Positions 1 through 5,551 are shown, counted from the first letter of the stretch. The stretch is DNA of 7,832 nt from Bacillota bacterium (GCA_021797415.1 JAJZZT010000059.1:1-7832), one strand, 5' to 3'. The notes: generated by a model not told the origin, from the letters alone. A program made the numbers and translations.

Positions 1-96
1 CTGTGTTGCGCACAAGTCGATGAGCCAGGAAACTCCGATGGCGACGTTGGAAACCCCCGCCTAGGCGCGAAGCGCCAGGCGGAGGGAAGTTCATAG
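1..96 (+). mobile_element. Right end of an IS200/IS605-type (TnpB) element, partial
   Basis: The first ~96 bases look like the 3' terminus of a TnpB-bearing transposon. Two plus frames are open from the window edge, one stopping at 62-64 and one at 94-96. Either could be the last codons of a tnpB gene; I cannot choose between them. They are followed by a strong GC-rich hairpin at about 56-82 (CGCCT A GGCGC, loop GAA, GCGCC AGGCG, with one bulged A) and then the tail GAGGGAAGTTCATAG. In this family the 3' end of tnpB overlaps a structured right end that also forms the scaffold of the TnpB guide (omega) RNA, which agrees with what is seen. The body of the gene lies outside the window, so the family call rests on architecture alone. 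An unrelated hairpin is possible. Confidence 0.4.
56..84 (+). ncRNA. Candidate omega-RNA terminal hairpin (TnpB guide RNA 3' scaffold)
   Basis: A near-perfect stem of about 11 base pairs with a GAA loop and a single bulged A lies a few bases before the likely transposon end (GAAGTTCATAG). In IS200/IS605 elements the hairpin nearest the right end forms the last part of the omega RNA, and the bases just outside the element serve as guide. If so, the guide would begin near 95-97. This is inference from position and fold only. Confidence 0.3.
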
Positions 97-110
97 TAAA
101 AGTATCTTGC

Positions 111-353
111 ATGGCGAGCGGATGTAAAGAGACATTAACCACGGGCCATGATAAGTACCGTATAGCGAAAGAATGCGAGGAAGAGTGGCGATATTGTTCA
201 TTTCATGAAAACCGCCAGGGGAAATCGGCATTTCGCGCCATATGCAAGCGACATCCAGAACACGCAGAGGCCGCCGCATGGTTGAACGAAATGAGGGAGA
301 CGGAGAGGATTCGACCCAAAAAAACCAAGCGTTCATCGATTCAGCAACCGTAG
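111..353 (+). CDS. Small hypothetical protein, possibly the 3' remnant of an interrupted gene
   Basis: This 80-residue product is charged, rich in Glu, Lys and Arg, with three Cys and several His and Trp. I do not recognise it. The ATG at 111 has no convincing ribosome-binding site, and the same frame stays open upstream to position 24, straight through the presumed transposon end. This fits the tail of a gene that was cut by the insertion rather than an intact small gene. The last 21 bases overlap the 3' end of hicA on the opposite strand, so the two converge. The composition looks more protein-like than a random frame (residues about 17-66 could form amphipathic helices), but no family motif supports it and it may not be expressed. 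Confidence 0.3.
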   Translation: MASGCKETLTTGHDKYRIAKECEEEWRYCSFHENRQGKSAFRAICKRHPEHAEAAAWLNEMRETERIRPKKTKRSSIQQP

Positions 354-560
354 CAAGTCCTCAACGGATATACCCGCATCGTGGAGAATCCCTTTGAGCG
401 TCCCCTTATCCAATTCGTCATGAAGTGGGACGGAGACGGTCAGCATGCGTCCCTGTTGAGTCAGGATCACATGACTTCCCTTTTGCCGCCTTCTCAACCA
501 TCCGGCCCGTTCCAATGCCTGAATCATCTGCAAGCCTGACACAACCGGCAATCGCGGCAT
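333..560 (-). CDS. hicA: HicA-type mRNA interferase toxin
   Basis: This 75-residue protein matches the HicA/YcfA toxin family in length and layout, with a dsRBD-like fold. A first helix (residues about 9-20, ending in AGW) is followed by the strand K-G-S-H-V, in which His30 is the expected catalytic residue for mRNA cleavage. Then come V-P-L-H (44-47) and the family hallmark GTLKGIL (53-59) leading to D-A-G-I. HicA toxins are small ribonucleases that cut mRNA and stop translation until the antitoxin masks them. The gene starts 3 bases after the hicB stop codon, with a GGAG site inside the end of hicB, so the two are probably co-transcribed and translationally coupled. The catalytic His and GTL motif are intact, so the toxin is probably active. 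Confidence 0.88.
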   Translation of the reverse strand: MPRLPVVSGLQMIQALERAGWLRRRQKGSHVILTQQGRMLTVSVPLHDELDKGTLKGILHDAGISVEDLLRLLNR

Positions 561-563
561 GCC

Positions 564-821
564 CTATAACTCCAGTTCAATCACATCGGCGCGCGGATCA
601 ACTGGTGTGCGCGGCTGTTCAAAGAGTGGCCATCCTTCTTCCCGGCGAATGTCAAGGCATAACTCCGCCGCCTCTCGAATATTGGTGATGGCCTCTTCCC
701 GCGTCTTTCCTTGCGAACGGCACCCAGGAATATATGGGCACTCTGCCATAATATAGCCATCTTCTCCGTTTTTCAAAATCACTTTGACTCGATCCAAGGG
801 CTTCAACATCCCCATGCTCAT
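564..821 (-). CDS. hicB: HicB-type antitoxin
   Basis: This 85-residue protein has the HicB (UPF0150) partial RNase-H-like fold. Strands at about 12-18 and 22-28 surround the motif G-Y-I-M-A-E-C-P, followed by the turn I-P-G-C-R-S-Q-G (31-38) and the helix T-R-E-E-A-I-T-N-I-R-E-A (40-51). HicB binds HicA and blocks its active site, and in many systems also represses the operon. No ribbon-helix-helix or HTH follows the core, only ~25 residues ending in an acidic tail, so this is the short form, and DNA binding, if any, is not explained by a visible domain. The ATG at 821 is chosen because GGAGGTGAT lies nine bases upstream. The antitoxin precedes the toxin, the reverse of the E. coli hicAB order but seen elsewhere. 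Confidence 0.86.
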   Translation of the reverse strand: MSMGMLKPLDRVKVILKNGEDGYIMAECPYIPGCRSQGKTREEAITNIREAAELCLDIRREEGWPLFEQPRTPVDPRADVIELEL

Positions 822-889
822 CCGCCATCACCTCCATAGGATGCACCAATGCATGAAATCAGAACCGTTCAGCGCCCTCACATGCACTC

Positions 890-918
890 AGTATAACTCA
901 AAAGGACAAAATTCCGCC
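890..918 (-). promoter_or_regulatory. Putative hicBA promoter with weak -35
   Basis: On the minus strand a good -10 hexamer TATACT (890-895) lies about 70 bases upstream of hicB. At a 17-base spacing the -35 position falls on GGCGGA (913-918), a poor match that coincides with one unit of the tandem repeat described separately. A weak -35 covered by a repeat fits a repressible promoter, but this is inference. Confidence 0.35.
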
Positions 919-932
919 AGTATCCGCCAGTA
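913..932. repeat. Tandem 10-bp direct repeat, candidate operator
   Basis: TCCGCCAGTA occurs twice head to tail with no spacer (913-922 and 923-932). The unit length is about one helical turn, so bound proteins would sit on the same DNA face. It lies between hicB (minus) and the excisionase-like gene (plus) and overlaps the putative -35 of hicBA. It could be an operator for HicBA or a binding site for the excisionase-like protein. Confidence 0.55.
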
Positions 933-1018
933 AACAAAAGTGCACCGTCATTGAGCCTGTAGGATACACCCAGTAAGCCGATTTTCTTTAGTTCCCTTGG
1001 AGAAAGGGGGTAAAACAG

Positions 1019-1267
1019 ATGACCGAGGCTGTTATGCTGACGCCGCACGAGGCGGCCGACCTACTGCGCGTGTCGCCGCAACATGTGTACAGCCTGGCCG
1101 CGCAAGGGCTCATCCCGTGCGTTCGAATAGGCCGCGCCGTGCGGATTGGACGCGCCGCGCTCACGGAATTCATTCGTACCGGCGGACGAGCCTATGCGGG
1201 CGGTTGGAAGCGGCAAGAATCTGCGCCGACGATTGTCAAAGCGTCAGGGAGCAAGAAAGGAGAATGA
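1019..1267 (+). CDS. Excisionase-like helix-turn-helix DNA-binding protein
   Basis: This 82-residue protein carries an HTH_17/excisionase-family winged helix at residues 6-53: L-T-P-H-E-A-A-D-L-L-R-V-S, then H-V-Y-S-L-A-A-Q-G-L-I-P, then the wing R-I-G-R-A-V-R-I. This is the usual layout of Xis-type recombination directionality factors and small MerR-like regulators of mobile elements. The tail (54-82) is basic and probably disordered. The ATG at 1019 follows a purine-rich AGAAAGGGGG site. The stop codon is 3 bases before the start of the Prim-Pol fragment, and the integrase follows, so the three formed one operon, as in many integrative elements. Its job is inferred to be excision control or regulation of the element. 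It may still be functional although the genes after it are broken. Confidence 0.75.
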   Translation: MTEAVMLTPHEAADLLRVSPQHVYSLAAQGLIPCVRIGRAVRIGRAALTEFIRTGGRAYAGGWKRQESAPTIVKASGSKKGE

Positions 1268-1270
1268 CGA

Positions 1271-1561
1271 ATGACAGACAGAAAAGCCGCGCCTGACCGC
1301 ACAGCTGCACCTCAAACATCGCCCGACGGAATTGTACCACAAAACGGCGGTATGCTGAGTCATGCCCAAGCCTTACGAGCGCTTGGCTTACGAATATTTC
1401 CTGTCGCCGAACGTGGCAAACTGCCCGCCATAGCAGGCGGGCACGGACACCTGGACGCGACGACGGACGAAACGATCGTCGGGAAATGGTGGACGGAATA
1501 CCCGCGCGCCAACATCGGGTATCGACCCGACCCGCAAGCCGCTGAAAGAGTGGCTGGATGA
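1271..1561 (+). CDS. Truncated N-terminus of a Prim-Pol (bifunctional DNA primase/polymerase) replication protein
   Basis: Residues 29-83 match the opening of an AEP-type Prim-Pol domain: a helix containing A-Q-A-L-R-A-L-G, then L-R-I-F-P-V-A-E-R-G-K-L-P (40-52), then D-A-T-T-D (62-66), then W-W-T-E-Y-P-R-A-N-I-G (73-83). These motifs are typical of the replication proteins of phages, plasmids and integrative elements. The family normally continues with a catalytic D-x-D region and often a helicase domain, for several hundred residues. Here similarity stops at N-I-G-Y, and the last ~13 codons are an out-of-frame reading of integrase sequence. The product therefore lacks its catalytic residues and is presumably dead. 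The ATG at 1271 has an AAAGGAG site eight bases upstream. The deletion junction is near 1517-1522. Confidence 0.7.
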   Translation: MTDRKAAPDRTAAPQTSPDGIVPQNGGMLSHAQALRALGLRIFPVAERGKLPAIAGGHGHLDATTDETIVGKWWTEYPRANIGYRPDPQAAERVAG

Positions 1562-2503
1562 GTGGTTGGATGTTTGGCCAAGCGGAACGTTCAGGAGCGA
1601 ACACTGAAGGATTATCGCTTTCACATGGAATCCAAGGTATACCCGGCCTTGGGGCATGTGCCGATGAACAAGCTGCAACACGACGCGCGCGTTTTTCAAA
1701 AGATGATCGACAGCATTGAATCCGAAAGCGGGGGCCGCACTGCACAGTATGTGCATATGATCCTCAAGCATGCCCTGAAACGGGCCGTGAGCAAACGCCT
1801 GATCGAGCGTAACCCCATGGAAGATGTGGCGCGTCCAAAAGCAGAGGCAAAGGATATCCGTCCGCTGGACGACGAGGAGATCAGGGGCTTTCTGAAGGCC
1901 GCCAAAGAGCGGTACGCCGATGTGCCGGGCAACCCGTACTATCCACTGTTTGCCTTCCTCCTGGACACTGGCTGCCGCCCCGGTGAGGCGCTGGCGTTGA
2001 CGTGGACTGACTTGGACAACGACATGCTGACCGTTCGCATTCAACGGTCGCTGGAACGCACCGAGGAAGGCTGGCGGACCAAGGAACCGAAGACGGCGGG
2101 GAGCCGCCGCACCATTGAACTGACGCCGAATACTGCCGTTCTGCTGAAGCGACATCGGGCAGGACAGCGCGAATGGATGATGGCACGTCGGGACACATAC
2201 ACGGATCATGGGCTCATTTTTGCTTCACAGACGGGCGAGCCGCTGGACAAGCACAATCTGGTTCAGCGTCATTTCAAGACGACACTAAAGGCCGCGAATC
2301 TGCCCACGACCGTCCGGCTTTACGATCTGCGCCACACCTGCGCCGCGCAACTGCTCAAAGCAGGGGTCAATGCCAAGATCGTCGCGGAACGTTTGGGGCA
2401 TTCCTCCGTGAGCATGACTCTTAATGTGTATAGCCATGTTCTGCCCGGCATGCAACAGGTAGCTGTCAGCGCTCTGTCCCGTGTATTCGCCGAAACGACT
2501 TAA
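1562..2503 (+). CDS. int: Tyrosine recombinase/integrase, N-terminally truncated and frameshifted
   Basis: This is a phage-type tyrosine integrase for site-specific integration and excision. From the GTG at 1562, a SAM-like core-binding domain spans residues about 9-90 and a catalytic domain about 100-295. Catalytic residues visible are Arg139 (C-R-P-G-E), Lys177 in the hairpin, Arg257 in Y-D-L-R-H-T (Tyr254 replaces the usual His, a common variant), His280 (L-G-H) and the nucleophile Tyr290. The natural N-terminus lies in another frame: 1521-1574 reads I-D-P-T-R-K-P-L-K-E-W-L-D-E-W-L-D-V, typical of the linker before the core-binding domain, and one missing base near 1575 shifts it into the main frame. 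The arm-binding domain upstream is gone, replaced by Prim-Pol sequence. GTG 1562 directly abuts the Prim-Pol stop, so coupled translation is conceivable, but integrase activity is doubtful. Confidence 0.85.
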   Translation: MVGCLAKRNVQERTLKDYRFHMESKVYPALGHVPMNKLQHDARVFQKMIDSIESESGGRTAQYVHMILKHALKRAVSKRLIERNPMEDVARPKAEAKDIRPLDDEEIRGFLKAAKERYADVPGNPYYPLFAFLLDTGCRPGEALALTWTDLDNDMLTVRIQRSLERTEEGWRTKEPKTAGSRRTIELTPNTAVLLKRHRAGQREWMMARRDTYTDHGLIFASQTGEPLDKHNLVQRHFKTTLKAANLPTTVRLYDLRHTCAAQLLKAGVNAKIVAERLGHSSVSMTLNVYSHVLPGMQQVAVSALSRVFAETT

Positions 2504-2620
2504 GGTACCCGTCAGGCTTTGTCCCAACTTTTCATGTCAACTTCTGCACCGTCAACCATCCATCCGAGTGAGCTTTCTTTCGAAAAAACTTGTGTTTCTG
2601 ACACCCTGTAAGCCTTAAAC

Positions 2621-2653
2621 GCGCAACTCGTGTGCGCGCACAATCGGCGCACA
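2621..2653. repeat. GCGCA(C)A repeats and 12-bp palindrome between int and tRNA-Val
   Basis: A perfect 12-bp palindrome, TGTGCGCGCACA (2631-2642), is flanked by related heptamers GCGCAAC (2621-2627) and GCGCACA (2647-2653). Short repeats between an integrase gene and its tRNA target are where integrase arm sites or excisionase sites normally lie. The functional assignment is inference. Confidence 0.35.
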
Positions 2654-2657
2654 AAAC

Positions 2658-2700
2658 AAAAATCGGATGGCAGCCATTTACAGGCCTCCATCCGATTTTT
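2658..2700 (-). terminator. Rho-independent terminator, probably bidirectional
   Basis: A perfect 13-bp inverted repeat, AAAAATCGGATGG (2658-2670) with CCATCCGATTTTT (2688-2700), has a 17-base loop. Read on the minus strand it ends in TTTTTGTTTTGT and lies about 27 bases beyond the tRNA-Val 3' end, so it should end the tRNA transcript. Read on the plus strand it has a TTTTT tail and could also end the integrase operon, 154 bases after its stop. Confidence 0.85.
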
Positions 2701-2726
2701 GCTGTATTGTCGCGCCTCCCTGACGA

Positions 2727-2798
<72 letters not shown>

Positions 2799-3212
2799 GA
2801 AAATAGCGTCATGCCCGTGGACACCGAGGGAGACGCGAACAATCATACCTCAATGGCTCGAAGTGTGAGCCCAGGGAATTCGAGCTCGTGTCCCCGACGT
2901 GGATGGACGATATCTTAGTTACACCTCATGCGGTGTACAGCCACCAATTGGCGTCGGTCATTTCTCAGAGACGTCTATTATTCCTCCAAAAATAACGAAG
3001 AGCACCGTCCACACCGCGAACGCTATGTTACAGGAGACGGCATTTGTTTGTCAAGGAAGTCCCGCCGTGTCCCGCTATTGTGTGCCGTTGTGCAGTACGT
3101 ACAGCCCGACAGCACTATCGACAGTGCATCCGCCGGCAACGCATACCGCCGGCTTGCCGCTACTCCTCCGTTTTGCATTGTATGACCATCCCGTCTGCGA
3201 TCTGCTTCAGTC
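2799..3212. other. Gene-free stretch (~410 bp)
   Basis: Open frames here do not look like proteins and have no start signals. The only structure seen is a hairpin at 3132-3153, where GCCGGC occurs twice around a 10-base loop and each copy belongs to a longer CCGCCGGC, and a small stem GCACT/AGTGC at 3112-3127. Neither has a T-tract, so neither is a clear terminator for the dioxygenase gene that ends at 3213. Confidence 0.5.
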
Positions 3213-3989
3213 TCAACCAAACCGCCAGACGCGCTGACTCAGATTGCCGTAGCGATAACTGCCGTGCAGCAGCGTCGCCCGTTTCACGTCATCCGCGGCG
3301 CCCATCGCATAGAAGAGCGGAGCGATATGCTCACTACCATTGTGCGGAACAGCGAGATTCGCATGCGGCGCCAGCCGCTCATAATGAAATAATTCATCCA
3401 GATCCCACCGTTTCAGACGATCGCCGAGCCAATCGTCAAATTGAACGGCCCATTCATCCGACGCATCGTCCTCCCACCGCAGGGCGCGCAAGTTGTGCAC
3501 CGTGCCGCCGCTTCCGATCAGCAGGACGCCGTTTTCCCGCAACCCGCGCAACGCCTTCCCGATCCGGTATTGTTCTTCGGGCGCAAGCCGCGGATTGATC
3601 GACAGCGCGACAACCGGTGCATCGGCGTCTGGATAGAGCAGTCGCAGCACGACCCACGCTCCATGATCCAGTCCCCGTTTCTCCTCCACGGCATAAACGA
3701 CGCCGTTTTGCTCGAATAATTCTTCAATGATTTTCGAAATCTGCCGTTCACCCGACGCGGGGTATTGAATCTTGCATAGTTCGTCCGGAAAGCCGGCAAA
3801 ATCATAAATGGTGTCATACTGGTGCACTTCACTGACCCGCTGAACCGCGGAGAGCCAGTGCGCGGAAAAAAGCACGACCGCCTTTGGCCGAGGAAACTCC
3901 AGTCCAAGCGTATGCAAGAACCGTGCATAGGGGTCCTCTTCCACCGCAAGCATCGGACTCCCGTGGGCAATGAACAAGGCTGGCGTCAT
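3213..3989 (-). CDS. DODA-type class III extradiol ring-cleavage dioxygenase (LigB/YgiD family)
   Basis: This 258-residue protein has the full length of the 4,5-DOPA-extradiol-dioxygenase-like family, cytoplasmic enzymes that use a metal (Fe or Zn in studied members) to open catechol rings with O2. Motifs are A-H-G-S-P (His9), F-S-A-H-W (His44), G-L-D-H-G-A-W (His109), S-G-G-T-V-H-N-L (His165) and P-H-N-G-S-E-H-I (His216, His221). By family analogy the probable metal ligands are His9, His44, His165 and His221, with His109 a likely acid/base residue. The ATG at 3989 has a GGAGGG site eight bases upstream. The gene lies 24 bases after the DoxX remnant and probably shares its transcript. The physiological substrate cannot be told from sequence; many bacterial members are of unknown function. 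Confidence 0.9.
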   Translation of the reverse strand: MTPALFIAHGSPMLAVEEDPYARFLHTLGLEFPRPKAVVLFSAHWLSAVQRVSEVHQYDTIYDFAGFPDELCKIQYPASGERQISKIIEELFEQNGVVYAVEEKRGLDHGAWVVLRLLYPDADAPVVALSINPRLAPEEQYRIGKALRGLRENGVLLIGSGGTVHNLRALRWEDDASDEWAVQFDDWLGDRLKRWDLDELFHYERLAPHANLAVPHNGSEHIAPLFYAMGAADDVKRATLLHGSYRYGNLSQRVWRFG

Positions 3990-4013
3990 CGTCTTTACCC
4001 TCCATTTCTCCCC

Positions 4014-4160
4014 TCAACAATGTAACGTCGGCGTACCGGGACCGACAAGGGCGACTCCCACCGCGACGGCGATCAGCACCAGATTGTATTCAACCCCTTC
4101 ATGAAGATGTTCGTGTTGGGTGATCCAGTAGCCGTTCTTGCCGGTGACGGTGGTGATCAC
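4014..4160 (-). pseudogene. C-terminal remnant of a DoxX-family membrane protein
   Basis: The minus strand encodes 48 residues from GTG 4160 to TGA 4014-4016. The sequence T-V-T-G-K-N-G-Y-W-I-T, then E-Y-N-L-V-L-I-A-V-A-V-G-V-A-L-V-G-P-G, is the characteristic end of DoxX proteins (last transmembrane helix, about residues 24-41). Intact DoxX proteins have about 130-150 residues and four helices; the first ~100 are missing, and stop codons lie 25-30 bases upstream in the same frame. A GGGAGG site precedes the GTG, so a short peptide could be made, but without the other helices it is unlikely to act as DoxX. It sits 24 bases upstream of the dioxygenase, suggesting an original doxX-dioxygenase operon whose front was lost. 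Confidence 0.65.
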
Positions 4161-4191
4161 GACGGTCCTCCCAGCAAAGTAATTTTATCAT

Positions 4192-4240
4192 CCCGTGGTA
4201 TACATATATGAATTTAAATCCTCTATATATATACAACGGG
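4192..4240. repeat. 49-bp imperfect palindrome, AT-rich
   Basis: Arms 4192-4208 and 4224-4240 pair as CCCGT-x-GTATA-x-ATATA with TATAT-x-TATAC-x-ACGGG: 15 of 17 positions match, and the two mismatches are regularly spaced. The 15-base centre contains AATTTAAAT. It lies between the reductase stop codon and the DoxX remnant. There is no T-tract on either side, so it fits a regulator binding site or the border of a lost segment better than a terminator. Confidence 0.5.
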
Positions 4241-4250
4241 GCATGAAAAC

Positions 4251-4880
4251 TCAGGCCAATACGCGCAATGCGGCGCGCCAGTTGTATTGGTGCCGCTGTA
4301 CAAGCTGGATCAACAGCACGGACATCTGTTCAATGGTGCGCGCAACCGACAGAGATCCGGCGTCGAGTGGCACGAACGGAAGCGATCGGATGATCTTCAG
4401 CACCGAATCTTTTGCCGCTTGGTCGTCGCCCACGACAAAAACCGTGCTTTTATCGCCGTTGAACAGCGGTTCGGAAAAAATGGCCGCGAGCGTATTCTTG
4501 AACGCTCCCACCACCCGTGAAGCAGGAAGAGCCCTTGCGATCAACTCCGCCGCAGATGTTGTCGGTTCTGTAATCAAGCCGTCGTAAGCGTTGTTCAGAG
4601 GATTCGAGATGTCCACCACGATTTTGCCGGCGAGTTGCTCCTTCAGTTCACGCAGCGTCTCGTTGTTCTCCCGGAAGGGAATGGCCAGAAAGCATACCTG
4701 CGCTTCCCGCACAGCCTCCACGTTCTCTCTCCCTTCAATTCCTTCCCCGAGTTCTCTGGCCACCTGAATCGCGCGTTCTTCCTGTCTTGAACCCAAGACA
4801 ACCTGATGCCCTGCGGCAGACAATACCTGCGCAAGCCCACGGCCCATGTTACCCGTACCGATGACAGCCACTGTCGTCAT
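4251..4880 (-). CDS. NADP-binding reductase of the F420H2:NADP oxidoreductase-like family (COG2085)
   Basis: This 209-residue cytoplasmic protein is a Rossmann-fold dinucleotide-binding oxidoreductase. The nucleotide loop is G-T-G-N-M-G (8-13), and G-S-R at 30-32 fits recognition of the NADP 2'-phosphate. Further family motifs are F-L-A-I-P-F (64-69), V-V-D-I-S-N-P-L (88-95), V-G-A-F-K-N-T (124-130), V-G-D-D (150-153) and P-L-D-A-G-S-L, then A-R (171-181). The length matches family members. In methanogens and actinobacteria such proteins move hydride between F420 and NADP. Most Bacillota do not make F420, so here the acceptor is unknown and the F420 name would be an over-call. The ATG at 4880 has a perfect AGGAGG eight bases upstream. 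A divergent XRE-cupin regulator and an operator-like palindrome suggest dedicated control. Confidence 0.85.
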   Translation of the reverse strand: MTTVAVIGTGNMGRGLAQVLSAAGHQVVLGSRQEERAIQVARELGEGIEGRENVEAVREAQVCFLAIPFRENNETLRELKEQLAGKIVVDISNPLNNAYDGLITEPTTSAAELIARALPASRVVGAFKNTLAAIFSEPLFNGDKSTVFVVGDDQAAKDSVLKIIRSLPFVPLDAGSLSVARTIEQMSVLLIQLVQRHQYNWRAALRVLA

Positions 4881-4916
4881 TTCTGATGCCTCCTAATAGA
4901 AAATTATTTTCGTTAT

Positions 4917-4931
4917 TACGATACTATCGTA
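4917..4931. promoter_or_regulatory. 15-bp palindromic operator candidate
   Basis: TACGATACTATCGTA is a perfect palindrome around a central base. It covers the -10 hexamer of the reductase promoter, in the space between the divergent reductase and XRE-cupin genes. A dimeric XRE regulator bound here would block the reductase promoter. The link to this particular regulator is inference. Confidence 0.55.
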
Positions 4932-4953
4932 CAACGTGATTTGTGTGTGTCAA
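4926..4953 (-). promoter_or_regulatory. Sigma-A-like promoter of the reductase gene
   Basis: On the minus strand a consensus -35 TTGACA (4948-4953) is followed after 16 bases by TACGAT (4926-4931). The gene starts about 45 bases further on. Confidence 0.65.
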
Positions 4954-4965
4954 CAAAAAAATTGC

Positions 4966-4971
4966 TATTAT
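4966..4971 (+). promoter_or_regulatory. Possible -10 element of the XRE-cupin gene
   Basis: TATTAT lies 37 bases upstream of the ATG at 5009. The -35 is unclear; TTGTGT at 4941-4946 would give a long 19-base spacer. Any -35 here overlaps the -35 of the divergent reductase promoter, so the two promoters may compete. Confidence 0.35.
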
Positions 4972-5008
4972 GAAACTAAGTATTCTTTAGACGAACAGGA
5001 GTGTTCAC

Positions 5009-5551
5009 ATGAACATTGGCAGCACCATCCGGAGCATTCGGCAACGCAAGCGGATCACAATTCTGCAATTGGCGGAGGGTACAGGATTGTCCAAAGGATT
5101 CATCAGCAATGTGGAGACCAACAAAACATCGCCCTCCATCTCCACGCTGGAGGCGATCGCGAATTATTTGAAGGTCCCTCTGCCCTATCTGTTGCTCGCC
5201 GAAGAGCAGTGCATGCGGGTCGTGCGCAAGAACGAACGGCAAATCACGACTATGGGCCAGGAGGGTCTGAGAGTGCATCACCTCACTTCGCGCGGACCGC
5301 TTCGGATGATGAGTGTGGAGTTCCCGCCCGGCGCCTCGACGGGCGAAGAGGCGCGGGTTCACGCCGGGGAAGAGTGTCATCTCATTCTAAAAGGGACGTT
5401 TTTGGCCGAACAGGGGGAGTATTCGGGAATCATGCACGAAGGCGATTCGTTCAGTTGGAGCGCGAGTGTCCCGCATTTCGTAAAAAATATCGGCGACAAG
5501 ACGGGGTGCGTTTTGATCGCCCTGTTTTCTGAAGCGGATGGGGAAGCATAG
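5009..5551 (+). CDS. XRE-family transcriptional regulator with C-terminal cupin sensor domain
   Basis: This 180-residue protein joins an XRE/Cro helix-turn-helix (residues 4-62: I-G-S-T-I-R-S-I-R, L-A-E-G-T-G-L-S-K-G-F-I-S-N-V-E, S-I-S-T-L-E-A-I-A-N-Y-L-K-V) to a linker and a small cupin_2 barrel (about 98-175). The barrel shows H-A-G-E-E-C-H (118-124), L-K-G-T-F, H-E-G-D-S-F (143-148) and V-P-H-F-V-K-N (154-160). Members (PuuR-like) usually repress or activate a nearby metabolic gene when the cupin domain binds a small ligand or metal. The ATG at 5009 is supported by AGGAG seven bases upstream and by the HTH starting at once. It diverges from the reductase gene with a palindrome between them, making that gene, and perhaps itself, the likely target. 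The ligand is unknown. Confidence 0.92.
   Translation: MNIGSTIRSIRQRKRITILQLAEGTGLSKGFISNVETNKTSPSISTLEAIANYLKVPLPYLLLAEEQCMRVVRKNERQITTMGQEGLRVHHLTSRGPLRMMSVEFPPGASTGEEARVHAGEECHLILKGTFLAEQGEYSGIMHEGDSFSWSASVPHFVKNIGDKTGCVLIALFSEADGEA

Noticed and set aside
307..319. GGATTCGACCC as a second copy of the tRNA-Val 3' end (attachment repeat)
   Set aside because: Only 8 contiguous bases match the tRNA T-loop region, too short to be an attachment core.
1236..2209. Long minus-strand frames (169 and 273 residues)
   Set aside because: They lie opposite the Prim-Pol fragment and integrase, show no family motif, and their composition (Arg, Ser, His, Pro rich) is typical of shadow frames in GC-rich DNA.
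2877..2890. GAATTCGAGCTCG resembling a cloning-vector polylinker
   Set aside because: The match ends after 13 bases and is not followed by the next polylinker sites, so chance is more likely than vector contamination.
2899..3598. Plus-strand frames of 112 and 184 residues
   Set aside because: No ribosome-binding sites or recognisable motifs. The longer one mostly shadows the dioxygenase gene.
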